A stretch of DNA of 57,359 nucleotides, taken from positions 1 through 57,359 of the forward strand of contig LSSN01001337.1 of the NCBI GenBank assembly GCA_001970855.1, read 5' to 3'. The notes below the pieces were generated by a model that ran no database searches, had not been told where the DNA came from, and saw only the letters and a list, made by a program, of their open reading frames with translations. Source of the DNA: Smittium culicis. Lineage: Eukaryota; Kickxellomycota; Harpellomycetes; Harpellales; Legeriomycetaceae. The position numbers and the translations under genes were made by a program. Below are positions 20,463 to 31,779 of this stretch, piece by piece (the stretch's first letter is position 1; each line of letters opens with the position of its first letter).

Positions 20463-21041
20463 ACATTTAAAATATAAGTTAGCCATTAAAAATCACAATT
20501 TTTATTATAAATGAAAGAGAAAAAGAGAAAAGAAAGTAAATGTAAGATATTTAAAAATTTAATCTTACATAAAAAATTTAGTCATATAATAAATTGAACC
20601 CAAAACAAAGATCTTAAAACCGAAAATAATGCACAACCGGAGTATTAGGAGTAAATTGAAACTAGTATTAATTAAATTACATTTTTTAAATACTTATTTA
20701 GCCAAATGGAAAATTTTATAAGATCATACTCTTTAAAAATTTTAAATTACGACATGCTTATATTTATCAAGTATAATTCAACAATATTTAAAAACAAAAT
20801 ACTAACAAAAATTTCAAAACTCAAACCTAATTACAAAAAAAAAAATAAAAATTTTCCTACTAAAAATTTATTTTAAACTATTTCTCAAGTTTATTATATT
20901 CTCCCATCCCCCAAATTATATTGTCCTATTAATGCATCTTTGAATCATTCTACACCACTTTCAATATTAATTTTTTGTGTATTATGTTATTGTATAATTT
21001 GACACTTATTCTCTTGGGTAATAGGATAACTATTTATTTGT

Positions 21042-21238
21042 TTAATCCTTTCACGGGCGGTAAACTACTTTTGAACTACCAAATATAGCCGATTATGTTG
21101 GTATAAAATACTTCAATTCCGTGGCTTTAAGAGTTATTGGCATGTTTTAACATAACAGCAAATAATAAATTTGCATATAAATCACATAAGAATCAATAAA
21201 TTGATTTTTTTAAAGAATGTTGAACGAATAAGGGTTAA
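21042..21238 (+). mobile_element. TTAA-MITE, 197 bp
   Basis: It is flanked by TTAA on both sides. The left end TTAATCCTTTCACGGGCGG is close to consensus, while the right end has lost part of the GGACGGGAAAGGG motif. It lies 260 bp beyond the 3' end of the minus-strand Zn2Cys6 gene. Confidence 0.85.
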
Positions 21239-21426
21239 ATAGATTGCAGTTTTTTATTTTGGTAGAGTAAAAACAGTCTGCCGCTTAGTAAAAGGAAAAG
21301 ATAATTATCGTAACTTTTTATTAAGGCTTAATATCGAATAATTATTTTAATTATTACTCGCAGGAATACAAAATTTATTACAATTAAAAAATTTAATCCA
21401 AAAAAAAAACTAAATCTACGATTATC

Positions 21427-21429
<3 letters not shown>

Positions 21430-21470
<41 letters not shown>
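21430..21470. repeat. (TTA)n microsatellite
   Basis: About 13 perfect TTA units lie 28 bp past the stop codon of the minus-strand Zn2Cys6 gene, so they probably fall in its 3' untranslated region. Confidence 0.95.
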
Positions 21471-21497
21471 GTATAAAATCCCTTAACTTATTTTTTA

Positions 21498-24059
21498 TTA
21501 ATCATTGTTTAATAAGTTTGAAATCGACATTTTAGATATCTTTCTTTTTTTTGAGATTTTATCTTCAGAATTATCATGGTCTTTACCACTTAAGAGGCTA
21601 TAGCTTGTGTTGTTGATTGAAGAGATAATTTTTTTTGTGGTATCTAGTTTACACGACGTTTTTTGTAAAGAATTTCTCAAACTATTGCTACTACAGCTAA
21701 TCTTATTTTTTGAATTGATATAGCACAAAAAATGATCAGAATGGTTACCTAGAAGTTTGGTATGATTAAATGGGGACTGGGAATTTTCAAGAGAAGCTTT
21801 ATAAAAAATTGGAAATTTAATTATATTTTTTTGTAGTAGTATTTGTACAGGTATGTTGGATGTTATATCCATATTTCTATTTATTAAAATTTGATTCTTG
21901 AGAATTAATTCATTCACATTCATGCAGTTTTTAATTATATTACAATCAGAATTCCGAATAACGTCATAATCTGAAGTTATCTTTTTAAAGCCACTATTCA
22001 ATTCATGAACATGATCTGTGCTTGAGTACTTTGAATCCCTAGTGAGCATAATGTCAGTATTAAGCCAGTTTTTAATAAATATATACTTGTACATTGGACT
22101 ACTACTATCCACTGAGCAGCATCTGTATGCATCCGGCGAAGTTGCTGGGAATACGAACCATAAATTAGTGTCTTGCTTAGTAAGACGAGATAGCTCTAAT
22201 TCAGGAAAAAATTTCAAATAACTTTTGTTTGAAATCATTGATCTCTTGTATACTCTATCAAGATCGTTCAAAGAGTTTCTCACCTCATAAGTAGCAGGAA
22301 AATATGATTTATGTTCTTTTAAGAATGAAAACACAAATTTGAATGATTCTTTTATCTTTTGGATTTTTGGATTATCTTGAGCTTCTAATGAGTTATATAA
22401 AATAATGCCGCATATTTCCGCTACAAAAAAAATGCTAGAATTAATAAGGGTTTTATTAAAATCACTCAGTATCAATCTTATTAATGTAATAATTTCAATT
22501 GATTTGTCGATACATATAGATTTTGCTTTTTTAGATCTAATTAAGTGATCAGAATCGAGTCTATATGGAATTATTTCTATTCTATTTATTAGTATTTCAG
22601 CCAAACGAATTGTGTATGAGGTTGCAATATAAGCCGTATAATCCAAGTATTTAAATTCATTTTCAACTCTTTTTTTAGGTATCAAATTACTTTGATCAAA
22701 ACCAAGAAATTTATAGTGTTTTATCATAAAACACTCAAACTTTTTGATTCTATTCTTGATGTATGTTAGTTGTGAATGCATTTTTTTGGGCGGATATCTA
22801 ATATTGAATTTTGCCCTATTTAAGAAGTCTGAAGCTATTCCTAGTTCTATGTAAGATTGTATATAAATATATGCTTTGTCTGTTTCATCTCTTTGGGTGT
22901 CCTTAATGTGAATAGATTGGAGAGATAAATCGTAATCTTTAAACAAAGAAGAAGAACGATAAAAGTGGAAGTAGTGATCATGAGATGGTAAGTTAACAGC
23001 AACATCATTTAAAGAAATCTTGTTTACAGTGGAGGAGTTTAAGCTAATGTTAACATTTCTTATATAAAGAAACCACCATACTCTTCTTTTATAATCCAAG
23101 TATATCCACTCACTATTTGTTTTTGGTCTTTGATATTTTGATGAGTCCATGATATTCAATCTAAGAAGATAGGCGTATTTGATGGATAAATCATTTAAAA
23201 AAATTGAACGATTTGAATTTGATATTCCATCGTAATGAATACCAAGAAGAAGCGCAGAGAATATCTTATCTACGCTAGGATGGTTTAAATCTTTTGAGAT
23301 TATTTCAAACGCTTTATCAGCATAAGTTGTACCGCACATGTATATGTGATTATTAAAAAATTTTTGATTTCCACTTATCTTTGAACTGATTGCAAGTATA
23401 CTGAATTTCATATGATTTGGTAAAGATTTATTTTTTAGTCGGTCTATGATATAATCTCTGCTCAATATGGCTGATAAAAATGATTCTAGTGGTATTTTGT
23501 GAATGGATTGAATAAAAATAGCGTCATCAATATCAAGAAAACCAAGCTCTAGAGCAGACTCTGATAGAATTTTATTAATTTCAGAGTTTATGATAAAAGA
23601 TATATTTTTAAAATCGTTATATGGATTTTTTGATTTGTTTTTTGGATCATGAACGTAATTATGTTTATCAGCAAGAATGTTGTTCTCTTCAATATTTAGC
23701 TGTTTCTTTAGATTAAATAACTCGTGTATACAATTATTTAATTTTATAGAAGAGCTCGGTATTTTAGATATTGAGTATATTTTATTTGATTTGGACAAAA
23801 TATTTATCTTTTTAATCGTATCGTTTATGCTTTTTAGTTTATTGTTAACTATTTTGAAAAGCTTTGATACATTCTGGGCATCTGAAGATATTTGATAGTT
23901 ACAAGATCTGTCATACCGAATACAAGTGCTGCAAGAAGGGCGAACGCCGTCACATTTCATTTTCCTACTCCTACAAACTGTGCATGAGTAATATACCTTC
24001 CCTTTTTTTGTGGATTTGAATGATCCAATCTCATTCCTATCAACACTATTTATACCCAT
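21498..24059 (-). CDS. Zn2Cys6 fungal-type transcription factor, paralogue 2
   Basis: This 853-residue intronless protein is predicted to be a nuclear DNA-binding regulator. The zinc cluster has cysteines at residues 26, 29, 36, 43, 46 and 53 with the motif CRSRKMKCDGVRPSC. A short helix-like linker follows (NNKLKSINDTIKKIN, about 71-86). The fungal regulatory domain shows HMKFSILAI, YMCGTTYADKAFE and RRVWWFLYIRNV (about 322). A conserved SSPMYKYIFIKNW occurs before the variable C-terminal third. The end is KRKISKMSISNLLNND. It is closer to the paralogue at 33509-36064 (both have SLEAQD, then FSFLKEH) than to the one at 2729-5269. The start is the first ATG before the cluster, close to the start of the third paralogue. 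Its upstream region is the MITE-filled interval shared with that divergent gene. Confidence 0.93.
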   Translation of the reverse strand: MGINSVDRNEIGSFKSTKKGKVYYSCTVCRSRKMKCDGVRPSCSTCIRYDRSCNYQISSDAQNVSKLFKIVNNKLKSINDTIKKINILSKSNKIYSISKIPSSSIKLNNCIHELFNLKKQLNIEENNILADKHNYVHDPKNKSKNPYNDFKNISFIINSEINKILSESALELGFLDIDDAIFIQSIHKIPLESFLSAILSRDYIIDRLKNKSLPNHMKFSILAISSKISGNQKFFNNHIYMCGTTYADKAFEIISKDLNHPSVDKIFSALLLGIHYDGISNSNRSIFLNDLSIKYAYLLRLNIMDSSKYQRPKTNSEWIYLDYKRRVWWFLYIRNVNISLNSSTVNKISLNDVAVNLPSHDHYFHFYRSSSLFKDYDLSLQSIHIKDTQRDETDKAYIYIQSYIELGIASDFLNRAKFNIRYPPKKMHSQLTYIKNRIKKFECFMIKHYKFLGFDQSNLIPKKRVENEFKYLDYTAYIATSYTIRLAEILINRIEIIPYRLDSDHLIRSKKAKSICIDKSIEIITLIRLILSDFNKTLINSSIFFVAEICGIILYNSLEAQDNPKIQKIKESFKFVFSFLKEHKSYFPATYEVRNSLNDLDRVYKRSMISNKSYLKFFPELELSRLTKQDTNLWFVFPATSPDAYRCCSVDSSSPMYKYIFIKNWLNTDIMLTRDSKYSSTDHVHELNSGFKKITSDYDVIRNSDCNIIKNCMNVNELILKNQILINRNMDITSNIPVQILLQKNIIKFPIFYKASLENSQSPFNHTKLLGNHSDHFLCYINSKNKISCSSNSLRNSLQKTSCKLDTTKKIISSINNTSYSLLSGKDHDNSEDKISKKRKISKMSISNLLNND

Positions 24060-24741
24060 TATTCCTTCTGGTATTTATCTGTATTTCTAAATTATATTCA
24101 AAAGCATCTTATATTGTAAAAATGATAGAATGATTCATTATAAAAATTTAAATATGATTCGCTATACATTTTTATATAAAAATTTGTTCTTAAAAGCTTA
24201 CAAAAAGAATTTTAATTGGATTTATAGATTAAGTTGAAATTCGAAAGTAGAAAGATTGATAATTAAACTTTAAAAAACTTACATTGAAGATATGATAACA
24301 ATTAAATGATATTTAAATTTGGGGTTTAAAAGTTTGGTAAAATTTATTGCAGAATTCTTTTCAATTGTTAAATTTATGTTGGAATGCTTGGCGATTTTTT
24401 TGGCTTTGGTAATATATATATATATATAATTATAATGTGGTTTATAAATTTATTTTTCTTGAAATTTGGCTGGTTTATCTAACACATAATTAATATATGC
24501 TTTATAAAAAATTATTTCGTTTTTGATAGCGCATGAATTGTATTTATCAAAAGTAAATTATATTTCTAAAAGAAATGCAGTTGTAAGGCCCAGTACTGGT
24601 ATATAGTATCCACACTATGAATTTAAACAATTGGAAATAAAATCTTATATAATAAAAGCTCAGAATAAAGTTAATAAACTGCCAATTCTGAATGAAGAGA
24701 AATATTTGTAATACCTTAAAAAATTCTCCGTCCAATACCTG

Positions 24742-25099
24742 TTAACCATTTCACGGGAGGTAGACTATTTTTTATGAGCCAAATATAGCTAACTGTGTTC
24801 AATTAAATTACTTTAATTGAGAGGCCGTAATTAATATTGGCTTTTTGTAAAAACAGCAAATAATTAGCATGCTTTAAATAATAAACGAATCAATATAATA
24901 GTTTATTTAACCCTTTATTGTCAAACACTTTTGAAAAAATTAATTCAATTATTCGTTTAGGTTTATAAGCAGATTTATTATTTGCAATTAAACAACAACA
25001 AACCAATATTATTATAAATTTTGTAATTAAATTATTTATAACAAACTCGATTGGTTATATCTTGCAGACTAAAATATCTTCCGCCCTTGAAAGGGTTAA
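24742..25099. mobile_element. Two TTAA-MITEs head to head
   Basis: A plus copy starts at the TTAA at 24742 and keeps about 165 bp. It stops where a minus copy begins at 24907. The minus copy runs to the TTAA at 25096-25099 and ends GAAAGGGTTAA. The plus copy's right end was not found beyond 25099, so this is either an insertion into the MITE's TTTTTTAAAG site followed by loss, or a chance junction. Confidence 0.75.
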
Positions 25100-25126
25100 A
25101 TGAGGAAATATATTGACATGTTTATT

Positions 25127-25290
25127 GTTTATCACTTTCATGAGTGGTAGGCTATTTTTGGTCCATCAAATATTGTCAACTGTATTTGACTATTATTCTA
25201 TAATTCCGAGGCATCAAGAATTATTGCCATATTGAAAAATAACAGCAAATAATACATTTATAAATCATTTACGAATCATAGAGACCCTTC
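25127..25290 (+). mobile_element. TTAA-MITE, right end lost
   Basis: The left end (CACTTTCATGAGTGGTAGGC) and interior up to TTTACGAATCAT are recognisable. The GTGTTGGACGGG end is replaced by unrelated sequence. Confidence 0.65.
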
Positions 25291-25360
25291 TCACAAGTAG
25301 AAAATATTTGAACCGCTATACATTCCCTCAATATTTCCAACCGCTATTTATTTTAATCAT

Positions 25361-25425
25361 GTAATTTTATTGGCACGATAACTTTACTTATAAGAATATG
25401 GTAAATTAAACTAAAAAATTTACTC
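25361..25425 (-). mobile_element. Retroposon 3'-tail fragment
   Basis: ATTTTATTGGCACGATAAC followed by GGTAAATTAAACTAAAAAA is the reverse complement of the shared tail. Only about 65 bp are preserved. Confidence 0.45.
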
Positions 25426-25443
25426 TTTTTTTCTCAGAGTTTA

Positions 25444-25642
25444 TTAACCCTTTCACGCGTGGTAGACTATTTTTGACCCACCAGATATAACCAACAGCGT
25501 TCAATTAAATTACTTTAATTCCGAGGCTATAAGAAATGTTGGTTTGTTGTTGAAAAATAACAAATAGTTAACTTTATTATAAATCATAAACGAATCATTA
25601 ATTTAATTTATTTAAAGAGTGTTGGACGGGAAAGGGTTAAAT
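25444..25642 (+). mobile_element. TTAA-MITE, 199 bp, well preserved
   Basis: It has TTAA at both ends, left end CCCTTTCACGCGTGG and right end GTGTTGGACGGGAAAGGG. It can serve as a reference copy for the family. It holds no coding capacity. Confidence 0.9.
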
Positions 25643-25876
25643 GTAATTTAAAAGCTAAAAAATTTACTCAATTTGGTGTAAGTATTAGAAAAAATAACCA
25701 ATGTTCTAATATAAAAAATTTGCAGTGTAAATTATTGATTCGAGTTAAAATATTGTCCAACAAGTGGGAGCTTGTTCTATGTATTTTTATAGTTGTAAGT
25801 TTTATTATATTGTTATCAATGATCTCTTGTCAAATTAAATAATAAAGCTTTGTTTTTCTTTATATATTATAGCAAG

Positions 25877-26072
25877 TTAAACCTTTCGCATCCAACACTC
25901 TTAAAAAATAGTATACTAATAATTCGTTTATGATTTATAATTATAATTGTTATTTGTTGATATTCTATAATATACCAATAATTCTACAGTTTTCGGAATT
26001 AAAGCATGTTAATTAAACGCAGTTGTCTATATTTCAAGATCTAAAAAAGTCTATCGCCCGTGAATGGACTAA
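25877..26072 (-). mobile_element. TTAA-MITE, moderately decayed
   Basis: It starts TTAAACCTTTCGCATCCAACACTC and ends ATCGCCCGTGAATGGACTAA. One flank is TTAA and the other has drifted to CTAA. Confidence 0.8.
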
Positions 26073-26093
26073 ATAGCTAAAAATAAAATTATG

Positions 26094-26290
26094 TTAACCC
26101 TTTCATGGGCGATAAACTGTTTTTGACCTACAAAATATAGTTAATAGCTTTCAAATAATTTACTTTAGTTCCGAGATTCTTTGATATACTGGTTTATTCT
26201 GATTTTACAGCAAATAACAATCATAATTAATAATCATAAATGAATCAATAAATTGATATTTTCTAAGAGTGTTGGACGGGAATGGGCTAA
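26094..26290 (+). mobile_element. TTAA-MITE, 197 bp
   Basis: The left end is TTAACCCTTTCATGGGCG and the right end is GTTGGACGGGAATGGGCTAA. It lies only about 20 bp from the previous, oppositely oriented copy. Confidence 0.85.
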
Positions 26291-26319
26291 TAGAAATTTT
26301 TTTTTAATTTTTTTTAATC

Positions 26320-26626
26320 ACGGAATTTTATTGGTACGATAACAATAATAGAAAATACGCGGTAAATAAACTAAAAAAATAGAAATTCGGTGCAAGGCAT
26401 AAAAAAACTAATATTCTAATACTAATAAATTCCTCTGCCGGTCTACCGGCTGCGTACCTAAAGGGGAATGGGATCAATCTACCATCCGAAAGATCCACCC
26501 AGGCATTGCTTCAAGTAGGTTGGATGACTGAAGTTACAAGCAGTCATTGAATTAAGCTCGTTCCAACAAAATTGAATTCGTTGAGATCATTGAGCTCCTA
26601 GTAAGAGCCTACATCTAACAGGATTT
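26320..26626 (-). mobile_element. Shared-tail retroposon, 5'-truncated
   Basis: In minus orientation it ends ...CGTACCAATAAAATTCCG followed by an A-rich tail (26293-26319). Compared with the 600-bp copies at 40947 and 50605, about half of the 5' part is missing. The conserved body includes GATCTTTCGGATGGTAGATTG and CCGGTAGACCGGCAGAGG. 5' truncation plus an A-rich tail point to target-primed reverse transcription. Confidence 0.75.
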
Positions 26627-26974
26627 GGGCTAATAGAAAGTTCCGAATTTATAATTATGAACTTTTTATCTAAGCCAATGATGTCAATATTAATCATTAT
26701 TGAATGTAAATCGCTTAGGGAAAAATCCTTAATCATGCTTTTAATTATTACCATTTTAGAGATTTTTAAAGTGAGAGGGGCGAATTTTCCAGGTATATTA
26801 TTTGTCAATAATTATTATCCGATTTTATTGACTAATCTATCTAATCCATTTGAAATTATATACTAATTGAATAAAAACCCAATTTAAGTTGAAACCCGGG
26901 AAATTTTAATAGAAAATGTTCCGTTCCTCATAAGAATCTCACATCTTAATGAGTTACTTTTTCATACGAAAAAT

Positions 26975-27155
26975 TCCCATGCCAGTTTACTGGTTACGTA
27001 CCTAACGGAAAATATGATCAGTCTACCAACCGAAAGATCCACGTAGCCATTGCTTCAAGTAGGCTGAGTAACCTAAGTTAAAAGCAGCCATGGAATTAAT
27101 CTCATTTCAGCAGAGTCGAATTCGCTGATATCATTGAGCTCATAGTCAGATATAC
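26975..27155 (-). mobile_element. Shared-tail retroposon, internal fragment
   Basis: It matches the body of the family from GCCAGTTTACTGG to TCATTGAGCTCATAG. Both ends, including the tail, are missing. It is more diverged than the copy 350 bp to its left. Confidence 0.65.
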
Positions 27156-27595
27156 CATTCACTTAATTTTAACAATCTTTAGCTATAAATATCAAATCTA
27201 TCCCTATAAAAATTGATTATGAATTAATAATCAAACTCAATTAAAAATAATGTTTAATTTGGCGTTTAAGATTTAATTTTCCTATTAAGGCACACTGGAA
27301 TTTTATACTAAATTTCTTTGGATTCACAATAATATTACTTATATAACTTTAGTGACAAAAATAACTAAAGTACTTTTAATTTCTTACATAAATTCAAAAT
27401 TTTTTTTGAATTAAGAATTTTTTCTATAAAATTGGTTTTCCATAGATGCGTTGTCAAGCCTAAATCATATCGCATACCAGCACTATTTTATTTTTATCAA
27501 ATAAAAAAGTATGGTAAAAATTTGCTAAAACATCCTCCCTTCCTCATTTAGTTCACAATCGGAAGGTAATACCATTTTTGATATATCATGATTAA

Positions 27596-27792
27596 TTGAC
27601 CCTTTCACGAGTGATAGACTGTTTATGATCCTCTAAATATAGCTAACTATGATAAATTAAATTACTTTAATTCCGAGACCTTTAGAAAAATTGGTATATT
27701 GTAAAATTATAGCCAATAATTGATTTGATTATAAATCATAAATGTATCAATAAATTGATATTTTCTAAGAGTGTTGTACGGGAAAGGATTAA
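27596..27792 (+). mobile_element. TTAA-MITE, 197 bp
   Basis: The left flank is TTGA (one change from TTAA) and the right end is GTTGTACGGGAAAGGATTAA. The interior is close to consensus (TTTAATTCCGAGACC). Confidence 0.85.
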
Positions 27793-27825
27793 TATGCATC
27801 TTCTATTATATATACAGTTGATTGT

Positions 27826-28020
27826 TACCCATTTAGATTTCGGCAGATATTTCTGGATTTACTAAATATACCGAACTGATTATAATATAGCCAATTTAAT
27901 TTTGAGAACCTAAAAAATATTGGGTTATTTAGAGAAAAAAAAAATTATAAATCAACTTAAAAACAATAAGCGAATCAAAAAATACAACATTTTATAAAGC
28001 GTTATCCGGGAGAAGCTCAA
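27826..28020 (+). mobile_element. TTAA-MITE, degenerate
   Basis: The order of blocks is kept (ACTAAATATA, TAATTTTGAGAACC, AATAAGCGAATCA, AGCGTTATCCGGGAGAAGC), but both ends have drifted. Confidence 0.55.
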
Positions 28021-28044
28021 ATATATATATATATCCATAGTTTT

Positions 28045-28242
28045 TTAACCCTTTCCAGTACAACACTCATTAAAAAAACTAAATTTATGATTTGTTTATG
28101 CTTTATAAAGAAATTTACTATTTTTTGTTTTTATATAATATAACAATAGTATTTAAAAATCTCGGAATAAAATTATTTTTATCGAATTCAGCGTGCTATA
28201 CTTTGTAGATCAAATATAGTCTACCGCGCGGGAAAGGGTTAA
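28045..28242 (-). mobile_element. TTAA-MITE, 198 bp
   Basis: It begins TTAACCCTTTCCAGTACAAC and ends CTACCGCGCGGGAAAGGGTTAA. TTAA is perfect on both flanks. Confidence 0.9.
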
Positions 28243-28394
28243 AGACAATTTACAAGCTAAAAAATTATGAAAAAAGCGATTTTTTTCAATCTACCCTCGC
28301 CGGTCACGCTAGAAGCTCAAAATTGACTTTTCATTGGATAAATAGCCAAATAGATTTAAAAGCGAAATAGTACCGATATATTGTTATATATTTT

Positions 28395-28590
28395 ATAACC
28401 CTTTCCTGTACAATGCATTAAAAAAACTAAATTAAGGGTTCTTTTTTTGATTTTTAGCAAGTTTATTGTTTGCTTTTATTTTATTATATGCCAATAATTC
28501 TTAAAGCCTCATAATTAAAATATATTAACTGAGCTCAGGAGGATATATTTGGTGGACCAAAAATAATCGACCGCCAATGAAAAGTTTAAA
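28395..28590 (-). mobile_element. TTAA-MITE, decayed
   Basis: It begins ATAACCCTTTCCTGTACAA and keeps AATTCTTAAAGCCTC and CGACCGCCAATGAAAAG. The far end is drifted. Confidence 0.7.
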
Positions 28591-28756
28591 TAAATCTCAG
28601 TCACTATATTAACGTTTTAAATCATGATTTTGTGATAATTTTCATTTAATATAAATCTATTGTCATTGAGAAGGATAAAAAATACCTAACTCTATATCTA
28701 TACCATTTCTGATAGAATGCTAAAAAAATTTTTTATCAGTTCGTTTATTACTTATA

Positions 28757-29143
28757 AACCTTACAAAAGCGGTAGACTGTTTTTCATTTACCAAAAATAT
28801 CAAATAGTTATCAATAAAAATAATTAAATTCCAACGCTTGAAAAAATGTTGATTTGTTTAGCCCTTTCACGAGCGGTAGACCATTTTCGATCTACCAAAT
28901 ATAGCCAATTGTGTATAACTACTTTACTAAAATTCCGAAGCCTTAACAGTTATTAGTTTATTGTATTAAAAAAACAAATAATTAATTTGCTTATAAACCA
29001 TAAACGAATCATAAAATTGATTTTTTTAAAGAGTGTTGGACGGGAAAGGGTTAAGAATAATATCAATTAACGTAATCTATTTCAAATAACTAATGAATCA
29101 ACAAATTCTCCTTTTTAAATGGATCTGAGCGGGAAAGGGATAA
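28757..29143 (+). mobile_element. Older TTAA-MITE split by a younger copy
   Basis: The left part at 28757-28856 (GCGGTAGACTG to AAAATGTTGATTTG) is followed by a complete copy at 28857-29054. The remaining right part then resumes at 29055-29143 and ends CTGAGCGGGAAAGGGATAA. The two parts together make one element of the usual length. Confidence 0.75.
28857..29054 (+). mobile_element. TTAA-MITE, 198 bp, nested
   Basis: It begins TTTAGCCCTTTCACGAGCGG and ends GTTGGACGGGAAAGGGTTAA. It is inserted in the same orientation within an older copy, so it is younger than its host. Confidence 0.9.
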
Positions 29144-29159
29144 GAAAATTCAACTTTTG

Positions 29160-29410
29160 CCGCTATTATTCAAAATATCAACATTTGATTGAGTGTAAGA
29201 ATTGATCATTTTTATTTTACACATGTGGTTTGAATTGATATATCGAAAACGGTTCACCGCTCGCGAAAGGGCTAAAAGCGCTCTCATTGTATAGAATCCT
29301 TTATTTGACCTGCCAAATATAAACAACTACGTTTGCAAAGTTAAATTATAAGTCATTAACGAATCCATAAATAATTATTTGTTAAGAGACTTGGCATCGG
29401 AAAAGAATAA
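29160..29410. mobile_element. Two fragmentary TTAA-MITEs
   Basis: 29160-29275 keeps the distal part of a minus copy (GGTTCACCGCTCGCGAAAGGG). 29285-29410 is a plus copy with an internal deletion, keeping TTTGACCTGCCAAATATA and the right side TAACGAATCCATAAAT to GGCATCGGAAAAGAATAA. Confidence 0.5.
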
Positions 29411-29862
29411 ATCATTCTGACGAATTAAAAACTTAATACCTCAGAAAATATTATTGAGTGAATTTTCTATATAAGCATTAAATTTAGTAAGCTAGCGTAA
29501 GTAAATTCAATTAAGTAAAAAACAATCACGCTGTTCAAAATTATACCAGATTTATTGAAATATAATCATTTTCCAAATGAAATATATATTTTTTGTTGGA
29601 ATAGCGTTTGGTTTAATATGATGACGCGTAATCTTGTTAGGGTGAATATTTATGATTGGGAATTTTTTTTAGTAGCATATTGAATACTAAATGTAGAAAA
29701 CGCTTTGATATATATTTGTACTAATGGATTTAGAATGATAAACGATTTCAATGCTATCGTATGCAAAAGGAAATTATTATTTTTCCATATAGGAGCATAT
29801 TTTGAAGAGCTGAACTATTTTTTTTTAAAATTTTCAGACTAGATAGTTTTATTTTTTTCAAT
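29411..29862. other. Spacer within the MITE field
   Basis: AT-rich DNA without a gene. Near 29786, CATATAGGAGCATATTTTGAAGAGC resembles one end of the second MITE family (see 31780-31977), but no other end was found. Confidence 0.35.
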
Positions 29863-30046
29863 TTAGTCCTTTAGCGGGCGGTTTACTGTTTTTGATCCAC
29901 AAAATGCATCCAACTATATTGTATAAAAATACTATAATCCTGAATTCTGATAGTTATTGGTGTATCAGAAATAAAAAAAAACTTGATTTTAATTCATAAT
30001 CCAATAAATTCAGTTTTTTTAAGAGTGTTGGACAGGAAATGGTTAA
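29863..30046 (+). mobile_element. TTAA-MITE, 184 bp
   Basis: The left flank is TTAG, the first motif CCTTTAGCGGGCGG, and the right end GTTGGACAGGAAATGGTTAA. It is slightly shorter than consensus because of an internal deletion around the AAATAATAAA block. Confidence 0.8.
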
Positions 30047-30059
30047 AATAATTTATTAT

Positions 30060-30256
30060 TTAACCCTTTCCCGTCCAACACTCTTTAAAAAAGCGAATTT
30101 ATTGATTCGATAGTCATTTATAAGTTATTTTATTATTTGCTTTTATTTTGAATTATACCAATATATCTTAAGGCCTCGGAATTAATCAATTTTCATTGAA
30201 TACAGTTTGCTATATTTGGTCATCCAAAAATAGTCTACCGCGCGGGAAAGGGTTAA
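30060..30256 (-). mobile_element. TTAA-MITE, 197 bp, subfamily with extended palindrome
   Basis: TTAA is perfect on both flanks. It shares CGAATTTATTGATTCGATAG with the copy at 52945-53141, which marks a subfamily present in both MITE fields. Confidence 0.9.
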
Positions 30257-31154
30257 GGAAAATATTTAAATTAGTTTACTCAGTAGTTTTACCTATATTG
30301 AATTTCTTAGAAGAGTGACTTTTTCTAATAAGATTTTCTTTCTCTTCAAATATTATTTGAGGCATAATCGAATAAATGTATATCATCAAATGAATTCCTA
30401 ATTTTATCAAATAATTTCGTCTACTATTATTAGCAACTAATATCCAAGGGGAAAAAAAGTTCCTTTCAATCTAAGAGTCTCAAATATTAAGTGAGATCTT
30501 TTATGAAAGAGTCACTTTTTAGTGACAAGTGTAACAGTGATTTAAAACGCATAAAAAATTAATGGTAAATGTGTAGAATAATTTCTTGATTTTAGACAAT
30601 AAAAATTTCAAAATGAAGCAAGTAAATAGAAAAATCAAAAGGCCTTTATAATTCCACGAATAATATTTAAACTTAATATTACTTTTAGGCCAATGACATT
30701 AAAGTGCTAAAAAGCGTTATCTTTGTTTAGAACCTCTGATTTTACTAAAATCCATTTGTAAAGGAATTCAAATAGAATCAATAATTCAGCCAATAAATTT
30801 GACTAATTGATGAAAGTTATTATAATTGGACGTACATAAAGATCCGTTGCTCAAAATTACCTCAAATCTATTTTTTTTCAGTTTTTTTTTATTGGGTACT
30901 GAGTCCAATAATTAATACAAGATTGTTTTGTTTTTCCTGATAAATATTTGCGGGTAAATAAGTTATGATTATTGGCTGTGCATCTAAAGTAATTAACCAT
31001 AATTACATATAGCTAAAATCTTTCACACTCCGTTAATAATATTTCTTTCCTCAATTATAGTTGTCTATCTGCTCAAATAGCCAATAGATTAGTTCAAAAT
31101 ACTAAAAAAAGAAACTCAATATAGAAATTTAGATTCGAATATAATTTTTTACAT
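30257..31154. other. Spacer of about 0.9 kb, unexplained repeat-like pieces
   Basis: At 30300-30330 and 30445-30530 there are pieces like GAAGAGTGACTTTTT and AAAAAGTTCCTTTCAATC. They pair loosely as inverted ends and may be an old copy of the second MITE family or a relative. Nothing else is recognisable. Confidence 0.3.
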
Positions 31155-31470
31155 AGCCCTTTTGGGTTGAACGCTCTAAATATAGATTAAGTCTATGACT
31201 AGTTTATAATATAAAATCAAGTTTATTTTTTTCTGTTTATTAAGAGTATAAAATTTTTTATAAGACTCAGAATTATAGTATTTTAATTGAGCATAGTTGG
31301 CTATATTTGGTCAATAAAAAATAGTCTACTGCCCGTGAAAGAACTAACCCTTTCCTGTCCAACACTCTTAAAAAAATTGAATCTATCGATTCGTTTATGA
31401 TTTATAAGCAAAATATTATTTGTTTTTAATATACAGGATACCAATAATTCTTAAGGTCTTGGAGTAAAGA
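31155..31470 (-). mobile_element. Two adjacent minus-strand TTAA-MITEs
   Basis: A decayed copy at 31155-31345 ends CTACTGCCCGTGAAAGAACTAA. Directly abutting it, and sharing that CTAA, is a copy starting CCCTTTCCTGTCCAACACTC at 31343. The second is recognisable only to about 31470 (AAGGTCTTGGAGTAAAG). Confidence 0.7.
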
Positions 31471-31567
31471 ACTATAGCAGTAATCAATAAAAGTGCTTAA
31501 AAATAATATAATAATCAAGAAGCTGTTTTTTTAATGAGCTGTACGGGATTGGGTTTATAAATTTCGG

Positions 31568-31773
31568 CTACTCATTTCCGACAAACCAACATTAAAAAAT
31601 TGATTTATTGATTTATTAATTTATTCGCTTATGATTTAAAATTGAATTTATCATTTGAACCTATTCTACATAAACCAATATTTTTCAATGATTCGGATTA
31701 AAATTATTTTTATTGAATTCATTTAGATAGATTTCATAGGCTAAAACCAGTTTACCGCCCGTGAAAGGGTTTA
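31568..31773 (-). mobile_element. TTAA-MITE, decayed
   Basis: It keeps AAAAATTGATTTATTGATT, ATAAACCAATATTTTTCA and the end TTTACCGCCCGTGAAAGGG. The near end has drifted (ATTTCCGACAAACCAAC). Confidence 0.7.
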
Positions 31774-31779
31774 ACTTTT

